Assembly: GCA_027022775.1 (NCBI GenBank)
Contig: JALVXO010000258.1
Span: 3,341-25,585, forward strand
Length of the DNA stretch: 22,245 nucleotides
Direction: 5' to 3'
Source of the DNA: Campylobacteraceae bacterium
GTDB lineage: Bacteria; Campylobacterota; Campylobacteria; Campylobacterales; Sulfurovaceae
Both the position numbers and the translations under genes were made by a program. Positions 12,623-20,561 of the stretch are shown one piece after another. Positions within the stretch are counted from its first letter, which is position 1. Each line of letters starts with the position of its first letter. The notes below the pieces were generated by a model. That model was not told where the DNA came from, did not search any database, and worked only from the letters and a program-made list of their open reading frames with translations.

Positions 12623-15400
12623 ATGGCAAAGAAGAAAAGAAAGCATTTAATAAAGCTAAATAATAAGATAAAATCGTTATTTAATAATCAGCCTTTTGAC
12701 AGTGCAGTAGAGAATTTGGATGATGATACCCTATATGGATTAGTGATGCTTATAGGGGGATACAGCGGCAATTTGAGCAAGGTTGATATTATAAAATATA
12801 TACGAAGGGTATGGAGTGAAAGCGACCACTCTTTAAGAAAAGCGATTGTTGACTTTTTAGAAGAGAGATTTAAACTTAAAAAGAGCCAAAAAAGAGATAA
12901 AGTTGAATTAATACTCTCATTTTTAGACGATATAGAGACTACACCTCAAGAAGATGAACAGATTTTATCCCTGTTTATGGATAAAAAAGCTTCTAAAATT
13001 ACAAAAGAAAAAGTGCTTAAAAAACTCTCTTACATTAGAATGCGCGATATTTTGGATAAATATTCAAAAGAGTTAAATATTGAATTTAGCGGCAATAATG
13101 AGATAGAGTTTATTCACTGCGTTGGTTTTGAAATAGATAATGAAACACTAGAAATCAACTTGATAGCCGGTAAAAAACTGGATATTCCGTTAAACAGCCT
13201 GATAAATTTAGAGTTTAACCAGGCATTGGATTATCTTAATGGTATTAAAGAGAAAGCAGCAAAAGAGAAAGAGCAAGAGTTACAGCAGTTTTTAAAAGAG
13301 ATTAAAGCAGTAGAGTATTTAAACAGCGATTTAATTATAGATATTTTTAAAGCTCTTAAAGAACCGGTTAAAAACCTTTATCGATGCCCTATTCCCTCTA
13401 AAATCGTCAAAAAAATTGTAAAAAAGCTGGATAAAAAGCTCTCTGTTTCCCATAACAGGCTAAATTTCCTAATATCCAAAAGTTTCAGCACTTCGCTTTT
13501 TGGCATAACTTTAGATTATGAAATAGTCATAAATTATGAAAAGCCTGTTTTATATGGTTCAATTTGGACAAATAATATAAATAATATTATTGAAGATATA
13601 GAGGAGTTGAATAAAAAGACTCTTTTAGAGTTTGATATTTATATAAGCGAACTGCTAGAGAAACTAAAAGAGAGTGCAAAGCCTTTGGAGCTTGATGAGG
13701 AGTATTTTCAAGATTATATTATAAAATTTATTGCTCCTATAATTCAGAACAATAGGGCTTTAAAACTTAAAAATAAAGTTGCAAGAAGAGTTATATACCA
13801 TTTTAACGAAGATATTAAAGAGGAAAAAGAGAAACGAAAGCGCCAGGAGCTGCTTGCAAAAACAATTAGGGATTTTAAACTCCTTTTTCCTCTAGCCAGG
13901 TCGTTAAAGCGTGAAATAGTTTTTAATGTCGGCCCAACAAACAGCGGAAAAACCTATACAGCGCTTCAAGAGTTAAAAAAGGCAGATAGCGGCCTATATT
14001 TAGCCCCTTTGCGGCTTTTGGCGCTGGAAGGGTATGAGGATTTAAACAGAAGCGGAGTAAACTGTTCGCTAATTACCGGTGAAGAGGAGATAATCGATGA
14101 AGAATCCACCCATGTAAGCTCTACAATAGAGATGCTAAACCCCGATATAGAGGTGGATGTTTGCGTAATTGACGAAATTCAAATGATTGCAGACAGAGAC
14201 CGCGGCTGGGCATGGGCAAATGCCCTGATTGGAGCGCCTGCTAAAAAGATTATTTTAACCGGCTCAAAAGATGCTTTAAAAGTGGTAAAAGAGCTTGCCT
14301 CTTATCTAGAAGAGCCTTTAAAAGTTGTTGAATTTGAGAGAAAAAATCCTTTAATTGTTCAAAATAAACCGACTAAAATTGAAGACATTGAGCCTCATAG
14401 TGCAATAGTGACATTTTCAAGAAAAGAGGTTTTAGCCCTTAAGCATAAACTCTCTCCTAATTTTAATATTTCGGTTGTTTACGGCAATCTCTCTCCGGAA
14501 GTCAGACGCGAAGAGGCGCGCCGTTTCAGAGAGGGAGAGAGTGAAATTTTAATTGCTACAGATGCTATAGCAATGGGGCTTAACCTTCCTATAAAAACTA
14601 TTTTGTTCGCAAGAGACAATAAGTTTGACGGGCTTCACCGCAGAGAGCTGACAACTTCAGAAATTTTGCAAATTTCCGGGCGTGCTGGCAGATTCGGGCT
14701 GCATGAAAACGGTTATGTAGGAGCGCTTGACTACCCTACTCTAACCACAATCAAAGAGAAATTTAACAAAAAATTAGAAGACATTGAACTGCCTATTTCT
14801 GTGATGGCATCTCTGGAACATGTTAAATTAATCAGTGAAATACTGCAAACAGAAAACCTTTTTGAAATTTTAAACTTTTTTGCTCAAAATATGGAATTTG
14901 AAGGACCGTTTGTGGCAGCAAACATAGATTCTATGATGGAATTAGCTACTATAGTTGATGAGTATAACCTTGATTTAATTTCAAAATACCATTTGGCGTG
15001 TGCGCCTGTCTCTATCGCTTCACCATATCTGGAAAAGGTGTTCCATAAAATTTTAAAACTGCTGGAAGAGAATAAAACAATTCCGTTTTATGAATTAAAA
15101 AATTTGCCAAAGCGGGCTATAAGCTATAATGCGCTTTTAAATGCAGAAGACAGAGTAAAAGAGGTTTCTCTCTATCTTTGGCTTAGTTTCAAATTTCCGG
15201 ATAAATTCCCAGACACCGAGACAGCCAAAAAAGTGCGGGACAGATTAAACAGTTATATTGAGCGCTCATTAAAAGAGGCAAACTTTACAAAAGAGTGCAA
15301 AATTTGCGGCAAAGAGCTCGATTTAACATACAGGTTTATGATTTGCGACAACTGCTACAACCGTCAAAAGCGGGGATATAAAAGACATAAAGCGAAATAA
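12623..15400 (+). CDS. Suv3-like superfamily 2 helicase with C-terminal zinc ribbon
   Basis: This 925-aa protein carries a helicase core like that of mitochondrial Suv3 and its bacterial relatives: GPTNSGKT (437-444), APLRLLALEGYE, SLITGEEE, DEIQM (517-521, the Suv3-type DEIQ box), LTGSKDAL, and QISGRAGRFG (684-692) with the motif VI arginines. Residues about 750-880 fit the helical Suv3 C-terminal region. The protein ends in a four-cysteine zinc ribbon, C892-x2-C895-x12-C908-x2-C911. Residues 1-430 are Lys/Glu-rich, largely helical and unrecognised. Known Suv3 proteins unwind RNA and DNA, partnering PNPase in mitochondria; an RNA-processing role here is inference. No Shine-Dalgarno precedes the ATG, and AT-rich promoter-like sequence is so close that the mRNA leader may be very short. 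The stop overlaps the truD start. Confidence 0.88.
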   Translation: MAKKKRKHLIKLNNKIKSLFNNQPFDSAVENLDDDTLYGLVMLIGGYSGNLSKVDIIKYIRRVWSESDHSLRKAIVDFLEERFKLKKSQKRDKVELILSFLDDIETTPQEDEQILSLFMDKKASKITKEKVLKKLSYIRMRDILDKYSKELNIEFSGNNEIEFIHCVGFEIDNETLEINLIAGKKLDIPLNSLINLEFNQALDYLNGIKEKAAKEKEQELQQFLKEIKAVEYLNSDLIIDIFKALKEPVKNLYRCPIPSKIVKKIVKKLDKKLSVSHNRLNFLISKSFSTSLFGITLDYEIVINYEKPVLYGSIWTNNINNIIEDIEELNKKTLLEFDIYISELLEKLKESAKPLELDEEYFQDYIIKFIAPIIQNNRALKLKNKVARRVIYHFNEDIKEEKEKRKRQELLAKTIRDFKLLFPLARSLKREIVFNVGPTNSGKTYTALQELKKADSGLYLAPLRLLALEGYEDLNRSGVNCSLITGEEEIIDEESTHVSSTIEMLNPDIEVDVCVIDEIQMIADRDRGWAWANALIGAPAKKIILTGSKDALKVVKELASYLEEPLKVVEFERKNPLIVQNKPTKIEDIEPHSAIVTFSRKEVLALKHKLSPNFNISVVYGNLSPEVRREEARRFREGESEILIATDAIAMGLNLPIKTILFARDNKFDGLHRRELTTSEILQISGRAGRFGLHENGYVGALDYPTLTTIKEKFNKKLEDIELPISVMASLEHVKLISEILQTENLFEILNFFAQNMEFEGPFVAANIDSMMELATIVDEYNLDLISKYHLACAPVSIASPYLEKVFHKILKLLEENKTIPFYELKNLPKRAISYNALLNAEDRVKEVSLYLWLSFKFPDKFPDTETAKKVRDRLNSYIERSLKEANFTKECKICGKELDLTYRFMICDNCYNRQKRGYKRHKAK

Positions 15401-16461
15401 TGAGAACATATTTAAGCAACAATATTAAATGCAAATTCAGTTTTAAGCAGAGCCCAGAAACATTTAAAGTTGTAGAAAATAGCAACTTTAAGCTGCAAAA
15501 GCGGGGTGGCTATAAACTGCTAGAGGTAAAAAAGAGCGGTATATCAACTATTGAATTAATCGAATATTTAGCGCAGGTTTTTAAAATAAAAGAAAAAGAT
15601 ATATCGTATGCCGGCTTAAAAGATAAGCATGCAAAAACTATTCAATATCTTACAGTGCCAAAATGGGTAAATCTGTCAAGGTTTAAAAATAGTCCCAAAG
15701 TTTCTATTAAAGAGGTTGGTCTGGTTGCAAACCGCATTAAAATCGGAGAGTTAAAAAGCAACAGCTTTGAAATAGTATTAAATAGTGTCGATAAGAGCGA
15801 ATGTTTAAAAATAGAAAAAGCTTTTAAAAACATAGAGAAAAACGGCTTTGCAAACTTTTTTGGATATCAGCGTTTCGGTGTTTTAGATGATGCTACAGCC
15901 AAAGGCAAGAAAATTTCAGATATAGGCAGAGGGGCAAAAAACCAAAAGAGCAAAATTTTAGTAGGCGCTTACCAGGCAAAGCTTTTTAACAACTGGCTAG
16001 AGGAGCGGTTGCAAATTTCTAAAAATTTAGAAGGAAAAAGCAGCGGGATATTAAAAGAGCTCTCCCCTGCCCTGCTTGAAACTCTTAAGAAAAGCGAAAC
16101 AGTTTTTAAGCTTTTACCCGGAGATTTGGGCTTTTTTTATAAAAAAGGAAAAAAAGAGTTTAAATATGTAAAAGATATTACCGTTTTTTCAAAGCATTTT
16201 GCAGAGAAAAAGTTTTTTCCGACAGGCGCGCTTTATGGACGCAGTGTTAAACTTTCGGCTTCAATCGCCGGCAAAATAGAGCGCAAATTTAATGATTACA
16301 GTATAACTCTGCTAAAGGGTGCCAGAAGAGCTGCATGGGTTTACCCTAAAGAGTGCAAAATAGAGTTTAAAAACTCTAAAGCTATACTTCATTTCACCCT
16401 GCCTCCCGGCAGTTATGCAACCGTACTTTTAGAAGAGCTGCAGAATAAAAGTTTGGTATAA
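15400..16461 (+). CDS. truD: tRNA pseudouridine(13) synthase
   Basis: This 353-aa enzyme isomerises U13 of tRNA(Glu) to pseudouridine; E. coli TruD is of nearly equal length. The catalytic motif SYAGLKDKHAKTIQYLTVP holds the nucleophile Asp75. FANFFGYQRFG and the late ALYGR are other conserved TruD segments. The inserted TRUD domain lies in the middle third. The ATG overlaps the helicase stop codon as TAATG, so the two genes are translationally coupled and share a transcript. There is a 179-bp gap before ppa. Confidence 0.94.
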   Translation: MRTYLSNNIKCKFSFKQSPETFKVVENSNFKLQKRGGYKLLEVKKSGISTIELIEYLAQVFKIKEKDISYAGLKDKHAKTIQYLTVPKWVNLSRFKNSPKVSIKEVGLVANRIKIGELKSNSFEIVLNSVDKSECLKIEKAFKNIEKNGFANFFGYQRFGVLDDATAKGKKISDIGRGAKNQKSKILVGAYQAKLFNNWLEERLQISKNLEGKSSGILKELSPALLETLKKSETVFKLLPGDLGFFYKKGKKEFKYVKDITVFSKHFAEKKFFPTGALYGRSVKLSASIAGKIERKFNDYSITLLKGARRAAWVYPKECKIEFKNSKAILHFTLPPGSYATVLLEELQNKSLV

Positions 16462-16607
16462 ATATGGTCAGTTTTCAAATTTTTAGGGAAGTTTAACCTT
16501 CAAAACTGCTGTAAAACTAGCTCATGCAATTTCTTTGAGTTTGTTTTTAGTGTTCTATATTTATGGTACAGCTTAAAATTAATAAGGTAAAAAATATATA
16601 GCTATAG

Positions 16608-16613
16608 TATAAT
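16608..16613 (+). promoter_or_regulatory. -10 element of the ppa promoter
   Basis: A perfect TATAAT lies 27 bp before the ppa ATG, giving an expected transcript start near 16620 and a leader of about 20 nt that holds the GGAGAG ribosome-binding site (16630-16635). There is no consensus -35. Confidence 0.65.
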
Positions 16614-16640
16614 ACACTAAAAAAATATTGGAGAGAAGTT

Positions 16641-17162
16641 ATGGATATCAGTAAAATCGGACCTGGGAAATGCCCGAATGAAGTTAAAGTTATTATAGAG
16701 GTGCCTTATGGTTCAAATATTAAATATGAATTGGATAAAGATAGCGGTGCAATCGAAGTAGATAGGATAATGTTTTCTGCAATGTTTTATCCTGCAAATT
16801 ACGGTTTTGTAGCAAATACACTCTCTGATGATGGTGATCCGGCTGATGTTTTGGTTTTATGCGAATATCCTCTTGTACCTGGCAGTTTTATTAAAACCAG
16901 ATTGGTAGGAGTGCTTTTAATGGAAGATGAAAGCGGCATAGATGAAAAACTGCTTGCAGTTCCGCACGAAAAAATAGACCCGACATACAAAGAGATTCAA
17001 GACATTAACGATTTACCGCAGCACACACTGGATAAAATAAAAAACTTTTTTGAGACATATAAAACTTTAGAACCCAATAAATGGGTTAAAGTTACAGGTT
17101 ACAAAGGCAAAAAAGAGGCGGCAGCAATTTTAGAAAAAGCTATTTCCAATTATAAGGGTTAA
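16641..17162 (+). CDS. ppa: Inorganic pyrophosphatase (family I)
   Basis: This 173-aa cytoplasmic enzyme hydrolyses pyrophosphate to phosphate and so drives biosynthetic reactions. The metal-binding signature DGDPADVLVL carries Asp64, Asp66 and Asp69. The upstream EVPYGSNIKYELDK and FYPANYGFV segments and the late NKWVKVTGYKGKKEA are typical of the bacterial hexameric form, and the length fits. The GGAGAG site before the ATG is strong. From memory ppa sits beside adk-aspS in Campylobacter, but here it lies 12 kb away. A small lipoprotein gene follows one base after its stop codon. Confidence 0.97.
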   Translation: MDISKIGPGKCPNEVKVIIEVPYGSNIKYELDKDSGAIEVDRIMFSAMFYPANYGFVANTLSDDGDPADVLVLCEYPLVPGSFIKTRLVGVLLMEDESGIDEKLLAVPHEKIDPTYKEIQDINDLPQHTLDKIKNFFETYKTLEPNKWVKVTGYKGKKEAAAILEKAISNYKG

Positions 17163-17163
17163 A

Positions 17164-17337
17164 ATGAGGCTATTGATTTTGAGTTTTTTGTTGGTATTTA
17201 TTTTAGGAGGTTGTACCCAAATTGTAACTGCCCCTATTAAGCTTGTGGGACAAACGGCCTCGACTACTTTAGATGTTGCCGGTTCTGCAGGCGGTGCCGT
17301 TGTAAATACTGTAACAGGTGGTAGCAGCAAAGATTAA
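17164..17337 (+). CDS. Small lipoprotein (57 aa precursor)
   Basis: This short gene begins one base after the ppa stop codon, with AAGGG about 7 nt before its ATG. The precursor starts MRLLILSFLLVFILGGC, a lipoprotein signal peptide with lipobox LGGC and lipidated Cys17. The mature part is about 41 residues, TQIVTAPIKLVGQTASTTLD then VAGSAGGAVVNTV, rich in Ala, Gly, Thr and Val and ending SSKD. It should be anchored in the inner or outer membrane; residue 2 after the Cys is Thr, not Asp, so the outer membrane is more likely if the E. coli rule holds. Its function is unknown. Confidence 0.85.
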   Translation: MRLLILSFLLVFILGGCTQIVTAPIKLVGQTASTTLDVAGSAGGAVVNTVTGGSSKD

Positions 17338-17395
17338 GTTGCTCCGCTTTTAACTCCTTTTTCTTTCATATTCTTTTTATTAATTAATATTAGTG

Positions 17396-17401
17396 TATAA
17401 T
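17396..17401 (+). promoter_or_regulatory. -10 element of the GluRS-like/yggT/slt operon
   Basis: A perfect TATAAT, 44 bp before the ATG at 17446, follows an AT-rich stretch. No consensus -35 is visible. It would serve the GluRS-like gene and the overlapping yggT. Confidence 0.55.
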
Positions 17402-17445
17402 TACAAATATATTTTAATACCATTATTTGGTTCTGAAGGATAATC

Positions 17446-18645
17446 ATGTTTACTGCATATATTGATGGCGGCAATAATTTAAATCTTAATGAGTTAAGAC
17501 TGGCCTTAATATCTTTTATATTGTCACGCCAAAAAAATAGAGCTTTTGCTGTTGTTGTAAAAGATTTAAATAAAAGCAGCAATAGTACTGTAGAAGCAGA
17601 CAATATAGAATTACTGAAAAAATTTGCCATTGATGCTTCTAAAACAGTAAACCAGAGCCAAAATATCAATATTTACCGTCAGCTTGCAGCAAATTTAGTA
17701 AAAGAGAACAAAGCTTACAGCTGTTTTTGTCAAAACAAAAAATGCACTTGTTTAAAATTAACCCAAGAAGAGATTAAAAAGCGTGCTGTAGACGGTGAAA
17801 AATACTCAATTAAAATAAAAAAACCGGATAAAAAGATAGAGATAAAAGATATTATTACAGGCACTATCAGCATTGAAAGTTTTGATGATTTTGAAATAAT
17901 AGACAGCAAAGGCAATCCAAGTCAGATTTTTGCAAATGGTGTTGATGCTGTTACCACAGGGGTATCGGTAGTTATTAAAACATTAGACAGTTTAGAAGAG
18001 AGTTTTAAAGAAGCTTATATACACTCTCTTTTGGGAGCAAACACTGTAGAATTTGCTCATTTGCAGCATATTAACAATGCACCGCAAGTTAAAGAGTTAT
18101 TGCAAAAAGGGTATCTGCCGGATGCTATTATTAATTATCTTTTAAATTTGGGACGCAATTTTGATGAAATCTATTACCTGCCTCAAGCGGTTGAAAATTT
18201 TGATATTATAAAGCTTGCTAATGAAAAATTGATTTTTTCTTTAGAGGCAATGTGCAAAATAAACAGAGAACACCTTTTAAAAATGGAAAGCAAAAAACTT
18301 TCTAAAATTTTCGGTTTTGCAGACAGTGATATAGGTGAAGTCTTAAAAATATTTTCAAAAGAGAGCTGCACAATAAAAGAGCTGGACGATAAAATTATTT
18401 CTCTCTTTTCTGCCAAAAAGTGCACAGAAGAGATGAAAAAACTGGCAGAAATAATAAAACAGGCGCCAATGATAACAGATTATAAAGAGTTTATAGAGTA
18501 TTTAGAACAAAAATGCGACTTAAGCGGCAAAACTCTTCTTGTTAATTTGGCTAAAATAGTTTTAGGAAACAAAAATATAGAATATTTAGAAAAAATGTTT
18601 CCTTATATTAATCCTTATTTGCTGGAGGTGGTTAAATGCATATAA
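17446..18645 (+). CDS. Degenerate glutamyl-tRNA synthetase homologue lacking catalytic motifs
   Basis: This 399-aa protein aligns by eye along the whole of bacterial GluRS. NELRLALISFILS matches the helix after the HIGH box, IYRQLAANLVKENKAYSCFC matches the FHRQLA...KAFACFC region, KYSIKIKKP matches the FVIRMKKP strand, EFAHLQHIN matches the YAHLP strand, and GYLPDAIINYLLNLG the GFLPEAI-NYL-LLG helix. The HIGH position reads LNLNELR (12-18), the RIEDTD site reads VKDLNK, RGEDH reads KTLDS (178-182), and the KMSKR loop is missing through a deletion of about ten residues. Glu-AMP synthesis is therefore very unlikely. AAGGA precedes the ATG, the frame is intact and it overlaps yggT. As I recall, gltX precedes yggT and slt in Campylobacter, so this occupies that place. 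Confidence 0.85.
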   Translation: MFTAYIDGGNNLNLNELRLALISFILSRQKNRAFAVVVKDLNKSSNSTVEADNIELLKKFAIDASKTVNQSQNINIYRQLAANLVKENKAYSCFCQNKKCTCLKLTQEEIKKRAVDGEKYSIKIKKPDKKIEIKDIITGTISIESFDDFEIIDSKGNPSQIFANGVDAVTTGVSVVIKTLDSLEESFKEAYIHSLLGANTVEFAHLQHINNAPQVKELLQKGYLPDAIINYLLNLGRNFDEIYYLPQAVENFDIIKLANEKLIFSLEAMCKINREHLLKMESKKLSKIFGFADSDIGEVLKIFSKESCTIKELDDKIISLFSAKKCTEEMKKLAEIIKQAPMITDYKEFIEYLEQKCDLSGKTLLVNLAKIVLGNKNIEYLEKMFPYINPYLLEVVKCI

Positions 18646-18908
18646 TTGTAAACTCTATAATTGGAATGGCAGCTGCAATTATCGATATTTATATATGGAT
18701 AGTAATTATTGCTGCGCTTTTAAGTTTTGTCAATCCTGATCCGTACAATCAAATTGTGCAATTTATCAGAAAATTAACAGAACCTGCTTTTGCATGGGTA
18801 AGAAAAAAAATGCCTTTTGTTGTTATTAACGGTATTGACTTATCGCCAATTGTAATAATTTTTGCATTGAATATTTTAAAAAGTATTTTAATCAGTTTAT
18901 ATATTTAA
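18636..18908 (+). CDS. yggT: YggT-family integral membrane protein
   Basis: This 90-aa protein has two hydrophobic helices (about residues 5-31 and 66-88) joined by an amphipathic stretch, PDPYNQIVQFIRKLTEPAF, and ends with IDLSPIVIIFALNI. This is the YggT layout, with the conserved NP-DPYN and TEP-A elements. The role of the family is not settled; it is often linked to osmotic tolerance or cell division and shape. GGAGG precedes the ATG, which lies within the end of the GluRS-like gene (overlap 10 bp), so the two are coupled. Confidence 0.92.
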   Translation: MHIIVNSIIGMAAAIIDIYIWIVIIAALLSFVNPDPYNQIVQFIRKLTEPAFAWVRKKMPFVVINGIDLSPIVIIFALNILKSILISLYI

Positions 18909-18930
18909 TAAAAAAGTAAAACGCATAAAC

Positions 18931-18955
18931 TGCCAAAGCCTGGGAAACTTTGGCA
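18931..18955 (+). other. 8-bp hairpin between yggT and slt
   Basis: TGCCAAAG (18931-18938) pairs perfectly with CTTTGGCA (18948-18955) around a 9-nt loop (CCTGGGAAA). It ends 19 bp before the slt start at 18975. With no T tract downstream it is not a standard terminator on the plus strand. It could shield or stabilise the slt part of the transcript. Confidence 0.6.
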
Positions 18956-18974
18956 AATGAATAAAGGGAAGGGT

Positions 18975-20486
18975 ATGAAAACTTTACAAAAAATTGCTTT
19001 AGGAATTGCTGTTACTCTCTATGCTAACGCTTTAAGCTTGTCAGAATTAAAAAAAATGCCAAAATCTATAGAGAGAGATTTTTATATTTGGCGTTTTTTA
19101 AAAAAAGAGGATACCGCTAAATTTGAAGCGCTCGAAGCTTCTAACTTGATTTTTAGAATAAATTCAAAACTCGATAAAGCTTTTTTTAAAAAAACCGGTA
19201 TGCATTTGAAAAAAAAGAGATTTAAACCCTATTTTGCTTACCGGCAAAGATATAAAAAACTTTTAAAAGAGTGCAAAAAAAGCAAAACTCTTTTTGAAGG
19301 GTGGCAAAAGTTAAACGGCAAAGATAAGCTGATTTTTTTTAACCTTGCAGGCAGAGAAAACAGAGCGCTGCTTAATAAAAATATAGATAAGAACACAATC
19401 TATAATATTAGTAAATATTATACAATAAATGGGTTTATTTATAGAATTTTTAAAGAAAAATTATACAATTTGCAAAATTCGCTTTTAAATGTAAAACCGG
19501 CAATAAACAACAAAATAAGTTATGATAATTTAATGATACTTGGGTTTAAAAACCTTAAGCAGCAAAGCCCTAAAAAAGCTAAATGGTTTTTCTATAGCGC
19601 CCTTTTTAAGGCCCCTAGCAGATTTTATGCAGACAGAGCGATTTTTTGGATATATATGTCAACAAAAGATACTAAATATCTGCATAAGCTAGCTAATAGT
19701 TACGATTATAACCTTTATAAATTAATTGCTTTGGATTTTCTTGATTTGCCCTACCCTGCTCCAAAGTCAAGAAAAATCGACAATGCTAAAACAGATTTGA
19801 ATATTAGTGATCCTATAGCTTGGGCAAAGCTGAAGAAAAAGATTTTTTCGGGCAAATACAACCTATATGCTTTGGCTGAAAAATACAATAATCCAAAAAC
19901 ATTTGCATATTACTATTATATTTTAAATAAAGCAACCAGAGATAAAGAGCAGTTTTTTCCAATTCCTTATAAAGATATTTTAAGAAACTATTCTATCAAT
20001 CGCCAGGCGATGTTATTGGCAATTGCCAGACAAGAGAGCCACTTTATTCCGGCATCGATTTCTAGCTCTTTTGCTGTAGGCATGATGCAGTTTATGCCTT
20101 TTTTAGTAAAACATATAGCTAAAGTTAGGGGTGAAAGTGTAAGATTAGAAGATATGTTTAATCCCAGAATATCTTTAAAATTTGCAAATACACATTTAAA
20201 TTATTTAAATAAATACCTATATCACCCGCTTTTTGTTGCTTATGCATATAATGCCGGCATAGGTTATACCAGACGTTTAATCAAAAAAGAGATATTCAGG
20301 TTTGGACCGTATGAACCATATATTAGTTTAGAGCTTGTTGACAATAAACAAGCAAACCACTATGGCAAAAAAGTGCTTGCAAATTATGTGATTTACAGAA
20401 AACTTTTAAAATCACCTGTTAAAATAACCGACCTTATTAACCAACTGCCGCATCCAAAACTGACTGACAGTTTTAGATTTAGGTAA
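18975..20486 (+). CDS. slt: Soluble-type lytic murein transglycosylase
   Basis: This 503-aa exported protein cleaves the MurNAc-GlcNAc bond of peptidoglycan, leaving 1,6-anhydroMurNAc. Residues 1-20 (MKTLQKIALGIAVTLYANAL) form a signal peptide. Residues about 25-330 form the Lys-rich helical superhelix typical of Slt proteins. The C-terminal catalytic domain shows LAIARQESHF with catalytic Glu354, then ASISSSFAVGMMQFMP and AYNAG (424-428). The start at 18975 is chosen for GGGAAGGG just upstream; an ATG at 18957 lacks a ribosome-binding site and would put a charged stretch before the signal. It follows yggT by 66 bp with a hairpin between. It is probably periplasmic. Confidence 0.93.
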   Translation: MKTLQKIALGIAVTLYANALSLSELKKMPKSIERDFYIWRFLKKEDTAKFEALEASNLIFRINSKLDKAFFKKTGMHLKKKRFKPYFAYRQRYKKLLKECKKSKTLFEGWQKLNGKDKLIFFNLAGRENRALLNKNIDKNTIYNISKYYTINGFIYRIFKEKLYNLQNSLLNVKPAINNKISYDNLMILGFKNLKQQSPKKAKWFFYSALFKAPSRFYADRAIFWIYMSTKDTKYLHKLANSYDYNLYKLIALDFLDLPYPAPKSRKIDNAKTDLNISDPIAWAKLKKKIFSGKYNLYALAEKYNNPKTFAYYYYILNKATRDKEQFFPIPYKDILRNYSINRQAMLLAIARQESHFIPASISSSFAVGMMQFMPFLVKHIAKVRGESVRLEDMFNPRISLKFANTHLNYLNKYLYHPLFVAYAYNAGIGYTRRLIKKEIFRFGPYEPYISLELVDNKQANHYGKKVLANYVIYRKLLKSPVKITDLINQLPHPKLTDSFRFR

Positions 20487-20561
20487 ATATGACAACAATT
20501 AGCTAAATAATATATTTTTTTTAGTATTATTTTATTTGTAAAACAGCTTAAGAAGGTAAAA

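Noticed and set aside
17446..18645. Functional glutamyl-tRNA synthetase
   Set aside because: The HIGH, RIEDTD, RGEDH and KMSKR equivalents are replaced or deleted.
18915..18985. c-di-GMP (GEMM) or similar riboswitch before slt
   Set aside because: ACGCA and AAAGCC strings are present, but the second conserved stem and the GGTAGC-type strand are missing; only a single hairpin is supported.
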